From assembly GCA_910574195.1 (NCBI GenBank), contig CAJTBF010000004.1, forward strand, positions 124,001 through 188,000: 64,000 nt of DNA, given 5' to 3'. The DNA comes from Lachnospiraceae bacterium (GTDB lineage Bacteria; Bacillota; Clostridia; Lachnospirales; Lachnospiraceae). Below the pieces are notes generated by a model. It worked only from the letters and a program-made list of their open reading frames with translations, did no database searches and was not told the DNA's origin. Below are positions 38,297-46,643 of the stretch, piece after piece. A program made the position numbers and the translations under genes. The first letter of the stretch is position 1. Every line of letters begins with the position of its first letter.

Positions 38297-38779
38297 TAAT
38301 CATTGCACCTCCATTTTTTATGTATTCTTTTTCCCGCCTGCGTGCAATCTGAGTTACTGTTCACATTATACCTTACCGGACACAAAGTATCCATCTGCTC
38401 CTGTAAGAGCATCGAATAGGGGATGCCCTAAGGGAAATATCAATCTGTCATTCTGCATGTCTAATCCCCCGCCCGCTCTTGTCCGCTTTTCCCTCAGAAT
38501 TCTTTTGGGAAAAAGGGACCTTCGCAGGTTCTGTTGGCCGCCACTATACTTTCCTGCATTCTGATTCGAATATCCGCTCCCGGAAAGCATACGTGGGATT
38601 CGATTCTTCGGATTGATATATTCTATCGGCTATATCACCGGATATCCCTGTGTCTTGTTATGTGATCTGCCGGCACGAAACAGAACTCCCGTTCTTCTCA
38701 CAGCAGGTAATGCACAATTTCATTCTGTTTCACTCTGCTTCCTGTCTTATAACTTCCTCTATGCCGATTCCTGTTTCCC
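38297..38779. other. Gene-free stretch upstream of rnj
   Basis: About 480 bases. A minus-strand TATAAT at 38365-38370 is the probable rnj -10, with a poor -35. A 74-codon open frame (38366-38590 minus) has no ribosome site and no family pattern. No terminator for the DUF1292 gene was found. In related genomes I recall a Fur-type regulator in this place; no trace is visible. Confidence 0.4.
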
Positions 38780-39043
38780 TTACTCCAACTCAATCTCCAC
38801 ATCTTCCAGCAATTCCTCAAACACTTTGGAAACCGCCGCCAGTTCTGTATCGTCTTCTACGATCTCATAAATGCTCTCTACGTCTGCCTGAGGCGCCACA
38901 TCTTTTAAAATCAGGCATTCTGCGTCCTCGTCTCTTGAGTCTGTGACAAGTATATATGTAGAGCCACCAAGCTTTGTCTGCTCTAAAACATAAAAATCAA
39001 CACTTTCCCCTGTATCATCAAACGTAAATTTAATCTTTTCCAT
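38780..39043 (-). CDS. DUF1292 family protein (YrzB-like)
   Basis: An 87-residue acidic protein: [33 protein letters not shown], then a second half ending in a Glu/Asp-rich helix. DUF1292 proteins are small, cytosolic and of unknown function. It overlaps ruvX by 14 bases and follows the conserved order ireB-ruvX-DUF1292 of Firmicutes. Confidence 0.9.
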   Translation of the reverse strand: MEKIKFTFDDTGESVDFYVLEQTKLGGSTYILVTDSRDEDAECLILKDVAPQADVESIYEIVEDDTELAAVSKVFEELLEDVEIELE

Positions 39044-39476
39044 GTTCCCTTTCCCTCATAGACAGAGAGTCCAAATATCCCTGCAGAATAAACACTGCAG
39101 CAATCTTATCCACATATTTTTTTCGGTTTTCCCGTCTGACACCACTTTCCATCAATGTCTGCTCTGCGGCTACCGTGGTCAGACGCTCGTCCCACATGAC
39201 AACTTCCAGATTCGTCCGCCGCCGGAGCATCTCCTGAAACTCCAATGCCTTTTCTGCACGTTCTCCAATATCGTTGTTCATATGTTTGGGAAAGCCAAGT
39301 ACAATCTTCCCCACCTCATACTCCCGAATCAATTCCTCGATTCGTGCACAGGTACGGCGAAGCTTATTCTCTTCTTTCCGCGTAATTGTCTCTATCCCCT
39401 GGGCAGTCAAAAGCAAGGCATCGCTGATCGCCACGCCCACCGTCTTCGTCCCATAGTCCAACCCCATCATTCTCAT
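39030..39476 (-). CDS. ruvX: Putative pre-16S rRNA nuclease RuvX/YqgF
   Basis: A 148-residue RNase H-like nuclease. The motifs are [15 protein letters not shown] (catalytic Asp), [32 protein letters not shown] and [13 protein letters not shown] (second Asp), all intact. It matures the 5' end of 16S rRNA in E. coli and has been studied as a Holliday-junction resolvase. The gap to ireB is only 6 bases and its ribosome site is weak, so it is translated by coupling. Confidence 0.95.
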   Translation of the reverse strand: MRMMGLDYGTKTVGVAISDALLLTAQGIETITRKEENKLRRTCARIEELIREYEVGKIVLGFPKHMNNDIGERAEKALEFQEMLRRRTNLEVVMWDERLTTVAAEQTLMESGVRRENRKKYVDKIAAVFILQGYLDSLSMREREHGKD

Positions 39477-39482
39477 CTTCTA

Positions 39483-39746
39483 TTATGCCCAGGAATTGTT
39501 CTCGATATACGACTTTAATAATTCTTCCACCAGCTCGTCCCGCTCCACCTTCATCACAAGGCTTCTCGCGCCATTGTAGCTTGTAATGTAAGTCGGATCG
39601 CCGGACATAATATAACCCACAATCTGATTGACCGGGTTATATCCTTTTTCTTTTAATGCTTTAAATACAATCTCCAAAATGTCCCTTGCCGAGATCTGCG
39701 GTCCCGGCTCTACCTGAAAAAATTGTGTATTACTTAAATCGCTCAT
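39483..39746 (-). CDS. IreB family regulatory phosphoprotein
   Basis: An 87-residue protein of the UPF0297/IreB family: [54 protein letters not shown]. In Enterococcus IreB is phosphorylated near its N-terminus by the kinase IreK and lowers cephalosporin resistance; a threonine at position 7 is present here. GGAGGA precedes the ATG. First gene of ireB-ruvX-DUF1292. Confidence 0.95.
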   Translation of the reverse strand: MSDLSNTQFFQVEPGPQISARDILEIVFKALKEKGYNPVNQIVGYIMSGDPTYITSYNGARSLVMKVERDELVEELLKSYIENNSWA

Positions 39747-39858
39747 GTTCTTTCCTCCATTTTACTTCTATCTTCTGTTCTTAAGTTCTCTTCAGCTCCA
39801 GGCCCGATTTGCCATGACCATACCATACTTCTCATTCTAATATAAACCCCTGCAAAAT

Positions 39859-41202
39859 TCAATGGATAATTTGTGAATCCTTCCGAATCCGCACCTTTTG
39901 AATGGAATTCTGCGCCATGTTTTCTTCATCCAGCATGATTTTCAAATATTCTCTTGTGTGCCCCACAAAACAATTTTTTTCGTTTTTCTCTGTCCTTTCC
40001 TCCACAAGCACTTCCACTTCTTTTCCCAGAAAGCTCTTCTCATAAAGCGCCCTCTTCCGCTCTCCCAGGGCAATCATTTTGCTGCTTCTTTTTGTTTTTA
40101 CTTCTTCCGGCACCTGCTGTTCCATTTCCGCTGCCCTGGTCCCTTTCCGTCTCGAATACTTAAAAATATGCGTTTCATAAAAATCCACCTGCTCCACAAA
40201 TGCATAAGATTGTTCGAATTCCTCCTCTGTCTCTCCCGGAAATCCTACAATAATATCCGTCGTCAGTGCCGGATTTGTAAAATACTTCCGCAGCAACTCA
40301 CACTTTTCGTAATACTGCGCACTGGTATAATGACGGTTCATCCGCCGCAGTGTCGCATCGCATCCGCTTTGCAGGGACAAATGAAAATGAGGACAGACTT
40401 TGGGAAGAGCAAAGACCCCGCGAACAAACTCTTCCGTGATAATACGCGGTTCCAGTGAACCCAGACGGATCCTTTCGATTCCTTCCACTTCATGAACAAC
40501 ACGAATCAACTCCAAGAGCTCCACACCGTAAAACCGGTCTTCCCCGCCCTCTGCCGGCTGCCTGTGAAAATCCATCCCATAGGAACTGAGATGAATCCCG
40601 GTGAGTACAATCTCCCGGTATCCGTTTTCTGCCAGGCTTTGGACTTCCTCCACCACCTTTTCCTTTTGCCGGCTGCGCACTCTTCCTCTTGCATATGGAA
40701 TAATACAGTAGGAGCAAAACTGATTGCACCCGTCCTGTACCTTAATATATGCTCTTGTATGCTCTCCCGCCCGCGTCAGAGATAATTCTTCATATTCTGT
40801 TTCCGCAGGAAGGTCGGTTACATATTTTACCTTGGTTTTTTCTTTTCCCGCCCCGGATTTTTCCTTCTCATATGCCTCCAATATCTGCAGCAGATCTCTT
40901 TTCCGGTTATTCCCGATCAGAATATCGACGCACGAATCTGCCGGATATTGTTCCTGTGCCTGTACATAGCATCCGGCCGCTACCACCACCGCTTCCGGAT
41001 TCATCCTCCTGGCCCGGTGCAGCATCTGTCTGGATTTGCGATCCGCAATATTAGTAACCGTGCATGTATTGATCACATAAAGATCCGCCCCTTCCTGAAA
41101 AGGTACGATTTCATATCCGGCTTTTTCCAGCATTTCCTGCATGGCATCCATCTCATATGCATTTACCTTGCATCCCAGATTGTGCAGCGCTGCTTTTTTC
41201 AT
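39859..41202 (-). CDS. mtaB: tRNA t6A37 methylthiotransferase MtaB
   Basis: A 447-residue radical-SAM methylthiotransferase. The N-terminal UPF0004 domain (HNLGCKVNAYEMDAM, VINTCTV, AAGCYVQ) holds one Fe-S cluster; CNQFCSYCIIPYARG holds the SAM cluster; a C-terminal TRAM domain binds RNA. It adds methylthio to t6A at position 37. The SD AGGAG is part of the left 8-bp flank of the MITE-like element at 41217, so the element sits directly against the mtaB ribosome site and cuts the gene off from its former upstream region. Confidence 0.95.
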   Translation of the reverse strand: MKKAALHNLGCKVNAYEMDAMQEMLEKAGYEIVPFQEGADLYVINTCTVTNIADRKSRQMLHRARRMNPEAVVVAAGCYVQAQEQYPADSCVDILIGNNRKRDLLQILEAYEKEKSGAGKEKTKVKYVTDLPAETEYEELSLTRAGEHTRAYIKVQDGCNQFCSYCIIPYARGRVRSRQKEKVVEEVQSLAENGYREIVLTGIHLSSYGMDFHRQPAEGGEDRFYGVELLELIRVVHEVEGIERIRLGSLEPRIITEEFVRGVFALPKVCPHFHLSLQSGCDATLRRMNRHYTSAQYYEKCELLRKYFTNPALTTDIIVGFPGETEEEFEQSYAFVEQVDFYETHIFKYSRRKGTRAAEMEQQVPEEVKTKRSSKMIALGERKRALYEKSFLGKEVEVLVEERTEKNEKNCFVGHTREYLKIMLDEENMAQNSIQKVRIRKDSQIIH

Positions 41203-41216
41203 AATAGCAATCTCCT

Positions 41217-41371
41217 GTTACTTTTCACGGCTCAGGAATGCGCTGGCCTGCGCATTCCGTGAGAACAGACTTACGTAGCGACAATAGTGAGGGGCGGTTT
41301 TTGCGCAGCAAAACTTTAAATATCGCCCCGAACCGTTACTATGAGCGGCCTCTCAGGCCGTGAATAGTAAC
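41217..41371. mobile_element. MITE-like element, copy 2 (155 bp)
   Basis: Terminal inverted repeats GTTACTTTTCACGG (41217-41230) and CCGTGAATAGTAAC (41358-41371) pair at 13 of 14 positions. The flanks AATCTCCT (41209-41216) and ATTCTCCT (41372-41379) match at 7 of 8, a likely target duplication. The interior has hairpins GGAATGCGC/GCGCATTCC, GGGGCG/CGCCCC and an end module (41335-41371) shared with the elements at 745 and 24597. No coding capacity. Confidence 0.82.
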
Positions 41372-41399
41372 ATTCTCCTGAATTTTTCCAGTTAGTTTC

Positions 41400-41428
41400 T
41401 TGACTTTTACTATCCCATCTCGTAGAAT
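41400..41428 (+). promoter_or_regulatory. Promoter of the HPr-like gene
   Basis: TTGACT (41400-41405), 17 bases, TAGAAT (41423-41428), starting just outside the MITE-like element. Confidence 0.7.
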
Positions 41429-41437
41429 GTATGGTAT

Positions 41438-41456
41438 AGGGGAGGCACCCCTTTTT
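41438..41456 (+). other. 5'-end hairpin with T-run in the HPr-like leader
   Basis: AGGGG / CCCCT around a five-base loop, followed by TTTTTATAA. It starts about 10 bases after the -10 box, that is, at the very 5' end of the transcript, too close for a normal attenuator. It may protect the mRNA 5' end. Confidence 0.45.
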
Positions 41457-41484
41457 ATAATGACTGTTAAAGGAGGGATATCGC

Positions 41485-41721
41485 ATGATGAAAACAGTAC
41501 AGATTTCTTTGAACTCAATCGACAAAGTAAAGTCATTCGTAAACGAGATCACAAAGTATGATAATGACTTTGATTTAGTATCCGGAAGATATGTGATAGA
41601 TGCCAAGTCAATCATGGGCATTTTCAGCCTGGATCTTTCCAAGCCAATTGACCTCAACATCCACGCTGACGGCGAACTGGAAGATATTCTGGCATCATTG
41701 GATTCTTACATTATCAAATAA
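41485..41721 (+). CDS. HPr-like protein without the catalytic histidine
   Basis: A 78-residue protein with the HPr fold: VQISLNSIDKVKSFVNEI, YVIDAKSIMGIFSLDL, LNIHADGE. The serine of the regulatory loop (AKSIMG, equal to Ser46 of HPr) is kept, but the GLHARPA segment with His15 is replaced by NSIDKVK, so it cannot carry PTS phosphate from EI. Similar proteins occur in Lachnospiraceae. It may act in regulation, like Crh of Bacillus, which also lacks His15 (inference). A strong AAGGAGGG site, own promoter and a perfect terminator make it a single-gene unit. Confidence 0.88.
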   Translation: MMKTVQISLNSIDKVKSFVNEITKYDNDFDLVSGRYVIDAKSIMGIFSLDLSKPIDLNIHADGELEDILASLDSYIIK

Positions 41722-41755
41722 TTACATCTCCCTGCGGCAGATTTTCTGCATTCAC

Positions 41756-41786
41756 AAAGCTGTTCTTCATCGAACAGCTTTTTTAT
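41756..41786 (+). terminator. Terminator of the HPr-like gene
   Basis: A 10-bp stem AAAGCTGTTC / GAACAGCTTT, 6-base loop, then TTT. About 35 bases after the stop. It may also serve thiI from the other side. Confidence 0.9.
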
Positions 41787-41825
41787 GCCATATCTTATGG
41801 AACTTCATAATCCGATCGCCACCTT

Positions 41826-43010
41826 CTAAGACCGGATCTGTATTATTTCCACACTTTCCAGTGCAGTCTGTACCAATTCTTCGATCTTTCCGACTAATTT
41901 CATCTCCGACTTTTCGATTCGCTCCAGATCCGGCTTTGTAACCGGATGTTTTGCTACAAAGATCGTACAGCAATCTTCAAAGGGCTGAATCGACGTTTCA
42001 TACGTCTGGATCTTTTCGGAAATCTTCACGATATCCCGCTTATCAAATCCAATCAACGGCCGATACACCGGTAAAGTACACACCGCGTTTGTCGCCGCCA
42101 GACTCTGCATGGTCTGACTCGCAACCTGTCCGATGCTTTCCCCCGTAATCAGTCCCAGACACCCATCCTTTTTTGCAAAATACTCTGCAATCTTCATCAT
42201 ATAGCGCCGCATAATGATGGTCAGTTCTTCATGAGGGCAGTTTTCATAAATGGAGAGCTGGATCTCTGTGAAATTCACCACATACAATCTGATGGGACCT
42301 GCATATCTCCCCACCAGCCCGGCCAGATCCACCACTTTTTCCTTCGCACGCTCACTGGTATAGGGCGGCGCATGGAAATAAACTGCTTCCAGCGCAACGC
42401 CACGTTTTGCAATCATATACCCGGCAACCGGACTGTCAATACCGCCGGAAAGCAGAAGCATTGCGCTTCCGTTGGTTCCCACCGGCATCCCGCCCGGTCC
42501 CGGAATAATCTCGGAATACAGATAGATCTCTTCCCGGACTTCCACATGAAGCAGAATATCCGGATGATGCACATCTACCTTCATCTCTGGAAATGCCTCC
42601 AGAATTACCTCCCCCAATACACAGTTTAATTCCATGGAAGTCAGGGGATAACGCTTATCACTTCTGCGGGACTCCACTTTAAATGTCTTCTTTTTATCCG
42701 GGTACCGTTCTTCCATGTAGGCCACAACATCCTGTTTTAACGGTTCCGGCCCTTTGGACTCCAGACGGACCACGGGACAGATCCCGACAATACCGAACAC
42801 ACGGCTTAATGCCCCTGTCGCCTCTTCATAGTCGTAACTTCCCTCACAGTCCACGTACACTCTGCCGTGTGATTTATGCACCCGAAAAGACCCCTCCACC
42901 TCCTGCAAGGCAAATCGGATCTGATGCATCAGAGCATCTTCGAACAAATAACGGTTCTTTCCCTTGATTCCAATTTCTCCGTACTTAATTAAAAATGAAT
43001 GAAATTCCAT
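41826..43010 (-). CDS. thiI: tRNA sulfurtransferase ThiI (without rhodanese domain)
   Basis: A 394-residue enzyme that makes 4-thiouridine in tRNA. Ferredoxin-like and THUMP domains (FLIKYGEIGIKGKNR, RVYVD) come first, then the PP-loop (LLLSGGIDSPVAGYM). It ends without the rhodanese domain, as usual in Firmicutes, where sulfur comes straight from a dedicated cysteine desulfurase; that enzyme is encoded 35 bases upstream. The ATG at 43010 follows AAGGAGAA by 6-7 bases. Confidence 0.96.
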   Translation of the reverse strand: MEFHSFLIKYGEIGIKGKNRYLFEDALMHQIRFALQEVEGSFRVHKSHGRVYVDCEGSYDYEEATGALSRVFGIVGICPVVRLESKGPEPLKQDVVAYMEERYPDKKKTFKVESRRSDKRYPLTSMELNCVLGEVILEAFPEMKVDVHHPDILLHVEVREEIYLYSEIIPGPGGMPVGTNGSAMLLLSGGIDSPVAGYMIAKRGVALEAVYFHAPPYTSERAKEKVVDLAGLVGRYAGPIRLYVVNFTEIQLSIYENCPHEELTIIMRRYMMKIAEYFAKKDGCLGLITGESIGQVASQTMQSLAATNAVCTLPVYRPLIGFDKRDIVKISEKIQTYETSIQPFEDCCTIFVAKHPVTKPDLERIEKSEMKLVGKIEELVQTALESVEIIQIRS

Positions 43011-43045
43011 CACATTCTCCTTTATCCATCCATACCGCTTTCCAC

Positions 43046-44200
43046 TTAACGCCGCGTATACCTCCGGAGCATCGGTACACATTGATACAATGCTTCCAAA
43101 GTCTCGTCAATCTCCTCTTTTGTGGTAAACTCCGACATACTGAACCGCAGCGTCGCATCCAGATATTCCCGTGACGCGCCGATCCCTTTTAACACACCGC
43201 TGACCGCCGGATGATTGGACGAGCAGGCAGAACCGGAAGATACATAGATTCCCCGCTCTTCCAGCGCGTGAAGCAGAACTTCACTGCGGATCCCGGCAAA
43301 CCCCACACTGATAATATGGGGAGCGCTTTCCGCCCCTGTTAATCCGTGAATGGTCGTGTTCTCTATCTGTGCAACCCCCTGCAGAAACTGTTCTTTTAAT
43401 TCCCGCATCAGCGCCACCTTTACATCCAGATCACGGTAGATCATCTTTGCTGCCAGCCCAATCCCGGCGATTCCCGGTACATTTTCCGTACCGGAGCGGA
43501 TATTTTTCTGCTGCTCCCCGCCGTACACAATCGGCACAATCTTTACTTTTTCATTGATGTAAAGAAAACCGACTCCTTTAGGGCCATGAATCTTATGTCC
43601 GCTGACCGAGAGCAGATCCACTCCCAGCCTTTTCGGATAAATCCGGTATTTTCCAAATCCCTGTACGGCATCCGAATGAAACAAAATTCCCGGATTGTAT
43701 TCCTTTACAATCTTTGCCGCTTCCTCAATCGGCTGCACGGAGCCCACTTCATTATTCACATACATCACAGAAACCAGAATGGTGTCCTCGCAAAGCGCCT
43801 CTTTTAATGCATCCAGTTTGATTCGCCCGGCCCCGTCCACGGGAAGATATGTGATACGAAACCCTTCCTCTTCCAGATGCCGCATCGTGTTGAGAATCGC
43901 CGGATGTTCAATGGCCGAAGTGATCAAATGGTTCCCGGCTCTTCTGTTGGCCCTTGCGCTTCCCATCAGCGCCAGATTATCACTCTCTGTTCCGCCAGAG
44001 GTAAAGAAGATCTCTTTTGCATTCACTTTCAAAATCTTCGCCAGCGTCTCTTTGGATTCCTTTACATAATGCTCCGCTTCCAGCCCTTTTCGATGCATGG
44101 AAGAGGGATTCCCATAATCCCGGCACATGACTTTATAAACCAGATCGCCGACTTCCGGATAACACCGGGTTGTGGCTGAATTATCTAAATATATTTCCAT
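43046..44200 (-). CDS. Cysteine desulfurase (NifS/IscS type)
   Basis: A 384-residue PLP enzyme that takes sulfur from cysteine. The PLP lysine is K203 (SVSGHKIHGPKG) and the persulfide cysteine is C326 in SSGSACSS; H99 (IEHP) stacks on the cofactor. The short active-site loop is of the NifS-like group used by thiI in Firmicutes. It pairs with thiI in one unit, so its main client is probably 4-thiouridine synthesis, perhaps also thiamine. Confidence 0.95.
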   Translation of the reverse strand: MEIYLDNSATTRCYPEVGDLVYKVMCRDYGNPSSMHRKGLEAEHYVKESKETLAKILKVNAKEIFFTSGGTESDNLALMGSARANRRAGNHLITSAIEHPAILNTMRHLEEEGFRITYLPVDGAGRIKLDALKEALCEDTILVSVMYVNNEVGSVQPIEEAAKIVKEYNPGILFHSDAVQGFGKYRIYPKRLGVDLLSVSGHKIHGPKGVGFLYINEKVKIVPIVYGGEQQKNIRSGTENVPGIAGIGLAAKMIYRDLDVKVALMRELKEQFLQGVAQIENTTIHGLTGAESAPHIISVGFAGIRSEVLLHALEERGIYVSSGSACSSNHPAVSGVLKGIGASREYLDATLRFSMSEFTTKEEIDETLEALYQCVPMLRRYTRR

Positions 44201-44284
44201 AAATACCTTTCCTTTTTTCTTTTACTATATAAATATGACATGAAAAGCAAAAGGTGTTTTTTCAATGCATTCCGGAAAACGCCA

Positions 44285-45031
44285 TCATCCGCTTTTTAAT
44301 TCTAAATGATACATCAAAACAGATAAAATAGCAAGCCCCGCCGTCTCCGTACGTAAAATCCTTCTCCCCAGCGTAATCGCCGCCGCTCCCGCTTCCTGCG
44401 CCAGCGCAACCTCCTCCTCCTCGAATCCCCCTTCCGGCCCGATGAAAATTCCTACCGACTTCCCTTCCAATCCCTCTTCGATCCGCCGGGCACTCTCCTG
44501 CATGTTCCCGGCTTTTTCATAGGGGATCAGAATCCTGTCCAGATTTCCTGCATAGTCCAGCGCTTCCGAAAAAGATAACATCTCATGCACATTTGGAACC
44601 AGGCTCCGTCCGGACTGCTTGGCTGCCGCCTTCGAAATCGCATTCCAGCGTTCCCGCTTTTTCTCTGCTTTCCTGTCGTCCAGTTTCACAATTGTACGCC
44701 GGGTTACCACCGGCACAATCTCGTAGACTCCCAGTTCCACCGCTTTTTGGAGAATCAGTTCCATCTTGTCCCCTTTGGGAATCCCCTGGAAAAGAACAAT
44801 ACGGACCGGAAGTTCCCGGTCTTCCGCCCATGTATCCTGCACCCGGAAGATCACACAATCACTTTTGACTTCCTCCAATACACAAAAATAACGCATGCCT
44901 GTCCCATCGCTGATCTCCACCTGTTCCCCCGGCTTCATGCGAAGTACATTCCTGATATGCCATACATCGCTTCCCAGAACCGTAATCTGCTCCGTCTGTC
45001 TCTGAGAAGGTTCCACAAAAAAATGATACAT
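44285..45031 (-). CDS. rsmE: 16S rRNA m3U1498 methyltransferase RsmE
   Basis: A 248-residue SPOUT methyltransferase. A PUA-like N-terminal domain (MYHFFVEPSQ, WHIRNVLRMKPGEQVEISDG) is followed by the knotted SAM domain with IFIGPEGGFEEEEV and LGRRILRTETAGLAIL. It starts 11 bases after the prmA stop, a common pairing. The ATG at 45031 follows GAGG by 7-8 bases. Confidence 0.96.
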   Translation of the reverse strand: MYHFFVEPSQRQTEQITVLGSDVWHIRNVLRMKPGEQVEISDGTGMRYFCVLEEVKSDCVIFRVQDTWAEDRELPVRIVLFQGIPKGDKMELILQKAVELGVYEIVPVVTRRTIVKLDDRKAEKKRERWNAISKAAAKQSGRSLVPNVHEMLSFSEALDYAGNLDRILIPYEKAGNMQESARRIEEGLEGKSVGIFIGPEGGFEEEEVALAQEAGAAAITLGRRILRTETAGLAILSVLMYHLELKSG

Positions 45032-45042
45032 CTTCTGTCCTC

Positions 45043-45993
45043 TTACTTCTGTGCCGTCACAGATACCCATTCCCCCTGACAAGTAACTTCCAGCACTTTC
45101 AGGCCGGCCTTTTCCACCGCCTCCACCACTGTCTGTTCCTTTGTGTCAATGATTCCGCTGGTAATATAAATCCCGCCATCCTTCATCTGTTCTACAATCA
45201 CCGGTGTCAATTCCACCAGCACATCCGCCAGAATATTGGCCACCACGAGATCATACTTCCCAAATCCCACCTGTTCCCGGATCTTTGGATCTGTGATCAG
45301 ATTTCCAATCAGGACTTCATACTGCTCTCCCCGAATCCCGTTGACTTCCATATTCTCATGTGTTGCTTCTATGGCACAGGGATCCAGATCCGTTCCTACT
45401 GCATATGCCGCGCCGAATTTTAAAGCCAGCATCCCCAGAATTCCGCTTCCGCACCCCACATCCAGAATCCGGCTCTGTCCTGTCACGTACTTGCGAATCT
45501 GACGGATACAGAGCTGTGTCGTCTCATGCATCCCGGTTCCAAATGCAGTTCCCGGGTCAATATGAATCACTAATTTTCCGTCATCCTCCGGTTTCACGTC
45601 CTCCCAGGACGGAATAATCAGAATATCGTCAATGCAGAATTGGTGAAAATATTGCTTCCAGTTATTCACCCAATCCAGATCTTCCGTCTGCGACTCTTCG
45701 ATCGTCCCGGCTCCCACATCCACATAGGACGCCATCTCTAAAAGTTCGGTGCGTACCTGTTCTAACAAGGATTCCGTCGTCTCTTCCTCGCTCAGATAAA
45801 AACTAAGATATGCCACACCGTCATCCGGTTTTGTCTCCGGAAGAATATCTACAAACATCTGCTCCCTGTCCGCTTGTGTCAACGGAACGTTGTCTTCAAT
45901 CTCCACGCCCTGAATTCCCAGGTCCATCAACATACTGCTTACAAGATCTTCCGCCTCTGTCGTCGTCTTCAGACGAAATCGATTCCATCTCAT
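45043..45993 (-). CDS. prmA: Ribosomal protein L11 methyltransferase
   Basis: A 316-residue class I methyltransferase. The substrate-recognition domain (RFRLKTTTEAEDLVSSML) is followed by DPGTAFGTGMHETTQLC and motif I ILDVGCGSGILGML, then VVANILADVL. It trimethylates L11. The ATG at 45993 follows GGGAGAG by about 10 bases; the long frame upstream to 46185 overlaps moaC and is not family-like. Confidence 0.96.
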   Translation of the reverse strand: MRWNRFRLKTTTEAEDLVSSMLMDLGIQGVEIEDNVPLTQADREQMFVDILPETKPDDGVAYLSFYLSEEETTESLLEQVRTELLEMASYVDVGAGTIEESQTEDLDWVNNWKQYFHQFCIDDILIIPSWEDVKPEDDGKLVIHIDPGTAFGTGMHETTQLCIRQIRKYVTGQSRILDVGCGSGILGMLALKFGAAYAVGTDLDPCAIEATHENMEVNGIRGEQYEVLIGNLITDPKIREQVGFGKYDLVVANILADVLVELTPVIVEQMKDGGIYITSGIIDTKEQTVVEAVEKAGLKVLEVTCQGEWVSVTAQK

Positions 45994-46042
45994 ATGTTTC
46001 TTCTCTCCCTGTCTCTTCGTTCCTTTATACGGCCGCTTTTTC

Positions 46043-46561
46043 TTACAACAAATGAAGTTCCCTGTCTTTTTCCGGCTGTTCCCCCCGCTTTTGATTCTGA
46101 ATCTCGCCGCTTTTTCCACCCTTTTTCCGGCACAGATAAATCTCTCCGATCTCCATGGAAGTATCCAGCGCCTTACACATATCATACACGGTAAGAAGCG
46201 CCACGCTTACACCGGTCAGCGCTTCCATCTCCACACCGGTCTTCCCGGTCACTTTCACCGTACAACGGCAATAGATGGCACACTCTTCCGGCACCATCTC
46301 AAAATGAATCCTGCAATTCGTAAGCGGCAGAATATGACACATCGGAATCAATTCTGCAGTCCGTTTTGCTCCCATAATCCCGGCCGTAGCGGCAACCCCA
46401 AGCACGTCTCCTTTTCCCACAGCGCCGGCCTGAATCGCCTCATAGACCTGCCGGTTTACCAGAATCTTCCCTGCGGCGGTGGCCTCACGGACAGAATCCT
46501 GTTTTTCCGTCACATCCACCATAACCGCTTTTCCGTTCTCATCAAAATGCGTCAGTTCCAT
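46043..46561 (-). CDS. moaC: Cyclic pyranopterin monophosphate synthase MoaC
   Basis: A 172-residue enzyme of molybdenum-cofactor synthesis. Motifs: MVDVTEKQDSVREATAAG, MCHILPLTN, TGKTGVEMEALTGVSVALLTVYDMCKA. It turns the MoaA product into cyclic pyranopterin. A basic 20-residue tail follows the usual end. No other moa/mog gene lies in the window. AAGGAG precedes the ATG at 46561 by 7 bases. It lies between alsT and prmA, probably in their transcription unit. Confidence 0.93.
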   Translation of the reverse strand: MELTHFDENGKAVMVDVTEKQDSVREATAAGKILVNRQVYEAIQAGAVGKGDVLGVAATAGIMGAKRTAELIPMCHILPLTNCRIHFEMVPEECAIYCRCTVKVTGKTGVEMEALTGVSVALLTVYDMCKALDTSMEIGEIYLCRKKGGKSGEIQNQKRGEQPEKDRELHLL

Positions 46562-46643
46562 CCCGTACTCCTTCGCCTGCCGTTTTCCTTTGTCCGTCCC
46601 CATCATATCATACATCCTGGAAAAAGTCATTCTGATTTTTCCC

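Noticed and set aside
38366-38590. 74-codon open frame in the rnj upstream gap
   Set aside because: No ribosome site; it ends at the rnj promoter and matches nothing known.
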